The position numbers and the translations under genes are program-made. Below are positions 61,077 to 64,000 of a stretch of 64,000 nucleotides of DNA, in pieces. The DNA is from Opitutaceae bacterium (GTDB lineage Bacteria; Verrucomicrobiota; Verrucomicrobiia; Opitutales; Opitutaceae). Position 1 is the stretch's first letter. Each line of letters starts with the position of its first letter. Location of the stretch: NCBI GenBank assembly GCA_002713695.1, contig PAUB01000001.1:479161-543160 (forward strand), written 5' to 3'. The notes beneath the pieces were generated by a model that saw nothing but the letters and a program-made list of their open reading frames with translations, was not told the DNA's origin and searched no databases.

Positions 61077-62054
61077 TTAGGCCATCACTTCGAGGGCGGC
61101 AGCAAGGATGCGCTTCGGATTGGGAAGCTGTTCGATTTCGATCGGAGGGCTGTAGATGGCCGGAGCATCAATGGTCGAGAGGCGTTTGATGGGCGCATCG
61201 AGTTCATCGAAGGCTTCGCTTTGAATCATGTAGGCGACTTGGGTGGCGACACTACAGAATGGCTTTTGCTCTTCGACGATCAAGACGCGATGGGTCTTGG
61301 CGACGGAGGCGAGCACCGTATCGATGTCGAGTGGACGGATGGAACGCAGATCGACGACTTCGGCGGAGATGTCGTGTTCCCTTTCGAGAATCTCGGCGAC
61401 TTCCAATGAGTGCAGCACGCAGCGACCATAGGTCACGATCGTGAGGTCGGTGCCTTCGCGTTTCACATCAGCCTGGCCGAGAGGAATGAGATATTCTTCC
61501 TCAGGAACTTCACCTTTAGTTCCGTAGAGGAGGGTGTTTTCGAGGAACATCACCGGATCGTTGTCACGAATCGCGGACTTCAGCAGGCCCTTGGCATCAT
61601 AAGCGGTCGACGGCACGACGACTTTTACGCCGGGATGATTAGCGAGCACGTTTTCTGGAGTGTGCGAATGGGTTGCTCCGACATTAGTGCCACCATTAGC
61701 GGGGCCGCGGATGACGATCGGGCAGTTGATCAGGCCACCGGACATGTAGCGCACGTTGGCAGCATTGTTCAGAATCTGATCGAAGGCCACAGAGTAGAAA
61801 CTCCAGAACATGAGCTCCATAACAGGGCGGACGCCTAGCATCGAAGCGCCAACGCCCATACCGATAAATCCGGCTTCACTGATAGGGGTGTCGACGATCC
61901 GCTTGGGACCATATTTTTCGAGCAGCCCTTCGGTGACTTTGTAGGAGCCGTTAAATTCGGCGACTTCCTCTCCGAGGATCACGACGTTTTCATCGTTCTC
62001 CAATTCTTCGGCCATGGCGTGGCGGACGGCTTCGCGATATGAAATTTCAGGCAC
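61077..62054 (-). CDS. pdhB: Pyruvate dehydrogenase E1 component beta subunit
   Basis: A 325-residue thiamine diphosphate enzyme subunit. Typical stretches: 'VVILGEEVAEFNGSYKVTEG' near 25 (with the catalytic Glu), 'DTPISEAGFIGMGVGASM' near 56, and the C-terminal 'VLIVEEQKPFCSVATQVAYM'. Pairs with E1 alpha encoded 18 bases upstream. Acts in pyruvate oxidation to acetyl-CoA. Confidence 0.95.
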   Translation of the reverse strand: MPEISYREAVRHAMAEELENDENVVILGEEVAEFNGSYKVTEGLLEKYGPKRIVDTPISEAGFIGMGVGASMLGVRPVMELMFWSFYSVAFDQILNNAANVRYMSGGLINCPIVIRGPANGGTNVGATHSHTPENVLANHPGVKVVVPSTAYDAKGLLKSAIRDNDPVMFLENTLLYGTKGEVPEEEYLIPLGQADVKREGTDLTIVTYGRCVLHSLEVAEILEREHDISAEVVDLRSIRPLDIDTVLASVAKTHRVLIVEEQKPFCSVATQVAYMIQSEAFDELDAPIKRLSTIDAPAIYSPPIEIEQLPNPKRILAAALEVMA

Positions 62055-62072
62055 GTTTAAAAGGAGTTTAGA

Positions 62073-63137
62073 TTAGTTAAAAAAGATACGACCGGTGGAC
62101 TTGCGCTCGGAGGGATTGTCGACTTCCCAATATACATCCTTCTGGATGTCTTCAACAGTAGGCCACGGACTGGCTTCGGCGAATTCGGCGGCGGCTTCGG
62201 CCTCGGCGCGAGCTGCTTTATCGATGGTGGTGGCTTCGTCTGCCGTGATGCTTCCATCGTCAATCAGACGCTGCTGGAAAGTTTGAATGGGATCTTTAGT
62301 TTTACGGTATTCCTCGATGTCGGATTTACGGCGATAAGTATTATCCGGATCGGAAACAGAGTGGCCGCGGTAGCGGTAGGTGCGCACTTCGACCACAGAA
62401 GGCTCACACTTCTCGCGAGCCATGGTGAGGTGCTTGTCCATGATTTCTCGGACGGCATAAACATCATGCCCATCGCAGGCATCCCAGCTCATGTCGTAAC
62501 CTGCGGCACGTTTGGAGAGTTCACCGGCGGATGAGCGAGCTTGGCTGGTGCCCATCGAGTAGCCGTTGTTTTCGATCACGAAGACGACCGGTAATTGCCA
62601 TAGTGCGGCGAGATTGTAGGATTCGTGAACAGCTCCTTGATTGACTGCGCCGTCTCCAAGGAAGGCCATCGAAGCTCCTTTGAGTCCTTTATACTTTAAG
62701 GCGTAGGCAAGGCCAGTGCCGAGAGGGACTTGGCCGCCGACGATACCGTGGCCGCCCCAGAAATTCAGATCGGGTGCGAAGAAATGCATCGAACCGCCTT
62801 TCCCCTTCGAGCAACCCGTGGCTTTGCCGTATAATTCGGCCATCTGTTCGTTCATTCCCATGCCAACCGCGATGGCGTGACCGTGATCGCGGTAGGTAGT
62901 GATGGCGTGGTCGTTTTCACCCATCAGAGAGCAGCAACCCACAGCAACTGCTTCTTGCCCGATGTAGGCGTGCATGAAACCACCGATCTTCTTTCCTTGG
63001 TAAGCACGCAGGCTTCGCTCTTCGAAACGGCGAATCCGCATCATCGTGCGCAGGAATTCCTGCTTCTCCTCTTTGGAGAGGTCTTTGTTGATTGCGGCTT
63101 TAGCCGAATCGGCGGATTTGGTAGATGTTTTGCTCAA
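62073..63137 (-). CDS. pdhA: Pyruvate dehydrogenase E1 component alpha subunit
   Basis: A 354-residue thiamine diphosphate-binding subunit. The ThDP motif 'FLGDGAVNQGAVHESYNLAA' with GDG...N is near residue 166, and the phosphorylation-loop region 'RYRGHSVSDPDNTYR' near 256 is kept. A Lys/Ser/Ala-rich leader precedes the domain. First gene of the pdhABC operon, with a possible promoter in the short gap to the Nudix gene. Confidence 0.95.
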   Translation of the reverse strand: MSKTSTKSADSAKAAINKDLSKEEKQEFLRTMMRIRRFEERSLRAYQGKKIGGFMHAYIGQEAVAVGCCSLMGENDHAITTYRDHGHAIAVGMGMNEQMAELYGKATGCSKGKGGSMHFFAPDLNFWGGHGIVGGQVPLGTGLAYALKYKGLKGASMAFLGDGAVNQGAVHESYNLAALWQLPVVFVIENNGYSMGTSQARSSAGELSKRAAGYDMSWDACDGHDVYAVREIMDKHLTMAREKCEPSVVEVRTYRYRGHSVSDPDNTYRRKSDIEEYRKTKDPIQTFQQRLIDDGSITADEATTIDKAARAEAEAAAEFAEASPWPTVEDIQKDVYWEVDNPSERKSTGRIFFN

Positions 63138-63191
63138 AATGAGGGTTCCTTTCAGGTTAAAGGATGAATCTCCCTGTTAAACGTTCCGAGA

Positions 63192-63737
63192 TCAAGTGAT
63201 TAGTCCCGATTCCGGGGGGGCTTCGTCAATCTCAAGAGCAGGAGTGATTTCTTCAATCTCGACCTTAACCGGCGATCCCAGGGCGCAATCAGCCTTTAGC
63301 GAAACGAAACTATCCCGATAGCGATCATAGATGGGCCAGAGGGCGTTTCGATCTGTTTCGGGAATATCGAGTGAGTCGATCGCCTCGCGGGAGAAGAAAC
63401 CGAAGCGACCTTCGCTCATTTCCGGGGGCAGCGTTTCGATGGGTTTCCGGCAGCGGAAAAGAAACATCAACCAGTGCGATTCGCCCTCGTAGGCCTTTTC
63501 GGCGATCATCGCGAAGAGATGGAGATCCTTGGTGGTGACGGAAAATCCGGTTTCTTCGCGGGTCTCGCGCACAGCGCATTCAAATGGAGATTCTCCGATG
63601 GAGGTTTCCAATTTCCCCCCGATGGGGCTCCAAACGCCGAGATTGGGCGGCTTGGCTCTCAATAAGAGTAGCTGCTCCTCGGATTGGTTTTCGAGGAAGA
63701 CGAGGACGGCGATTTTGTAGTCGAGAGAGGTCTGCAT
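63192..63737 (-). CDS. Nudix hydrolase
   Basis: A 181-residue protein with a Nudix box: 'IGGKLETSIGESPFECAVRE' followed by TREETGF. The catalytic REUxEExGU half is intact; the Gly-x5-Glu half has two extra residues. Such enzymes hydrolyse nucleoside diphosphates linked to another moiety. Substrate unknown. It lies 54 bases upstream of pdhA on the same strand. Confidence 0.85.
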   Translation of the reverse strand: MQTSLDYKIAVLVFLENQSEEQLLLLRAKPPNLGVWSPIGGKLETSIGESPFECAVRETREETGFSVTTKDLHLFAMIAEKAYEGESHWLMFLFRCRKPIETLPPEMSEGRFGFFSREAIDSLDIPETDRNALWPIYDRYRDSFVSLKADCALGSPVKVEIEEITPALEIDEAPPESGLIT

Positions 63738-63792
63738 GGAGATTGCCCGCGGTAACGGAGTTTAGAGCGTGACCACCGACCTTCGTCGGACA

Positions 63793-63924
63793 ATGTTTTT
63801 GTCTATGAAATTTCCCCGTTACGCGCTGAGCCACTGGTTGGGCAGAATGATGCTGATCTGTGTTTTGGCGAAAACTTCATGGGTTCAAGCTCAAGATCAG
63901 GTTGGTCGGGGTTACGAAAACTGA
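63793..63924 (+). pseudogene. Secreted protein gene cut off by an insertion sequence
   Basis: From the ATG at 63793 or 63805 a signal peptide is encoded ('MMLICVLAKTSWVQAQ' with a likely cut after VQA), then 'DQVGRGYEN' and a TGA whose three bases are the first bases of the IS-like end. So only about 39 residues of the original secreted protein remain in this window; the rest would lie beyond the element. Confidence 0.6.
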
Positions 63925-64000
63925 GCCATTGAGAGAGTTAGTCTGGGAACCTAGAAAGGACCCAGACCATGAAAGGCAAGAGATATACGACTGAGCAGAA
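63922..64000 (+). mobile_element. Left end of an IS3-like element with transposase start
   Basis: The segment begins with TGAGCCATTG, a TG-starting terminal sequence as expected for IS3-group ends. After 47 bases an ATG at 63969 opens a frame reading 'MKGKRYTTEQ', the usual start of an IS3-family OrfA transposase, which runs off the window. The right end is not visible. Confidence 0.7.

Noticed and set aside
60350..61189. Long plus-strand frames opposite pdhC (with poly-Pro and Gly/Ala runs)
   Set aside because: They mirror the Gly, Ala and Pro codons of the E2 linkers on the other strand and have no family resemblance.

Overview
The window reads as chromosomal DNA of a heterotrophic, aerobic, probably aquatic bacterium of the PVC group, most likely Verrucomicrobiota (Opitutae-like). 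This is inferred from several traits together: a fused CcoN-CcoO cbb3 oxidase, two ThuA-type proteins in carbohydrate gene sets, a PEP-CTERM surface protein, AccD without a zinc ribbon, a sugar CUT1 ABC transporter without its own ATPase, and few clear Shine-Dalgarno sequences. No rRNA or taxonomic marker is present, so the placement is moderate.

Layout. (1) 0.15-6.7 kb, all on the minus strand: a complete light-driven proton pump module. A proteorhodopsin-type gene is followed by a strong hairpin and then crtE, a fused crtI-crtB gene, crtY and blh, which together make retinal from isoprenyl diphosphates. About 650 bases without a recognisable gene, ending in the 3' part of a tRNA-Tyr-like sequence, separate it from the next block. 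(2) 7.4-15.4 kb, minus: a cbb3-type high-affinity cytochrome oxidase operon (CcoS-like, CcoNO fusion, CcoQ-like, monoheme CcoP, CcoG, a 48-residue membrane peptide, a TauE/SafE-type protein and the copper ATPase CcoI). (3) 15.5-18.5 kb: a conserved small protein, a PocR-AraC regulator, RadC and a ThuA-like protein. (4) 18.5-26.1 kb, minus: ParA, two ABC-2 permeases, RNase III, Mfd and a SurA-like foldase in one tightly packed run. (5) 26.1-39.6 kb: a carbohydrate-uptake and sugar-acid region with a CUT1 transporter, ThuA, a Gfo/Idh oxidoreductase, a TIM-barrel isomerase, a 3-hydroxyisobutyrate dehydrogenase-type reductase, a metallo-beta-lactamase fold protein, two ferritin-like paralogues (one broken) and an AraC regulator. 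Three genes here carry frameshifts or stops. tRNA-Cys lies inside it. (6) 39.7-51.6 kb: housekeeping genes (small HTH protein, MoeB/ThiF-rhodanese, RuvX, TruA, ComF, AccD, FolC, PurA, GuaB, MenC, MenE, MenI-like). (7) 51.7-63.7 kb: PolX, a PEP-CTERM pseudogene, a nucleotidyltransferase-GHMP kinase fusion, a sugar-transferase remnant, FtsB-like, a UDP-sugar pyrophosphorylase, a phosphohexomutase, the pyruvate dehydrogenase genes pdhA-pdhB-pdhC and a Nudix hydrolase. (8) 63.9-64.0 kb: the left end of an IS3-like element that has cut off a gene for a secreted protein.

How the parts fit: the rhodopsin and the cbb3 oxidase both build proton motive force, one from light and one at low oxygen, and menC/menE/menI indicate menaquinone in the respiratory chain. 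The most notable items are the rhodopsin module with its CrtI-CrtB fusion beside a tRNA fragment that looks like an integration scar, the ferritin-like paralogue pair, the nucleotidyltransferase-GHMP kinase fusion, and the cluster of decayed genes at 26-34 kb. I did not find a CRISPR array, a known defence system, a prophage or an origin of replication.
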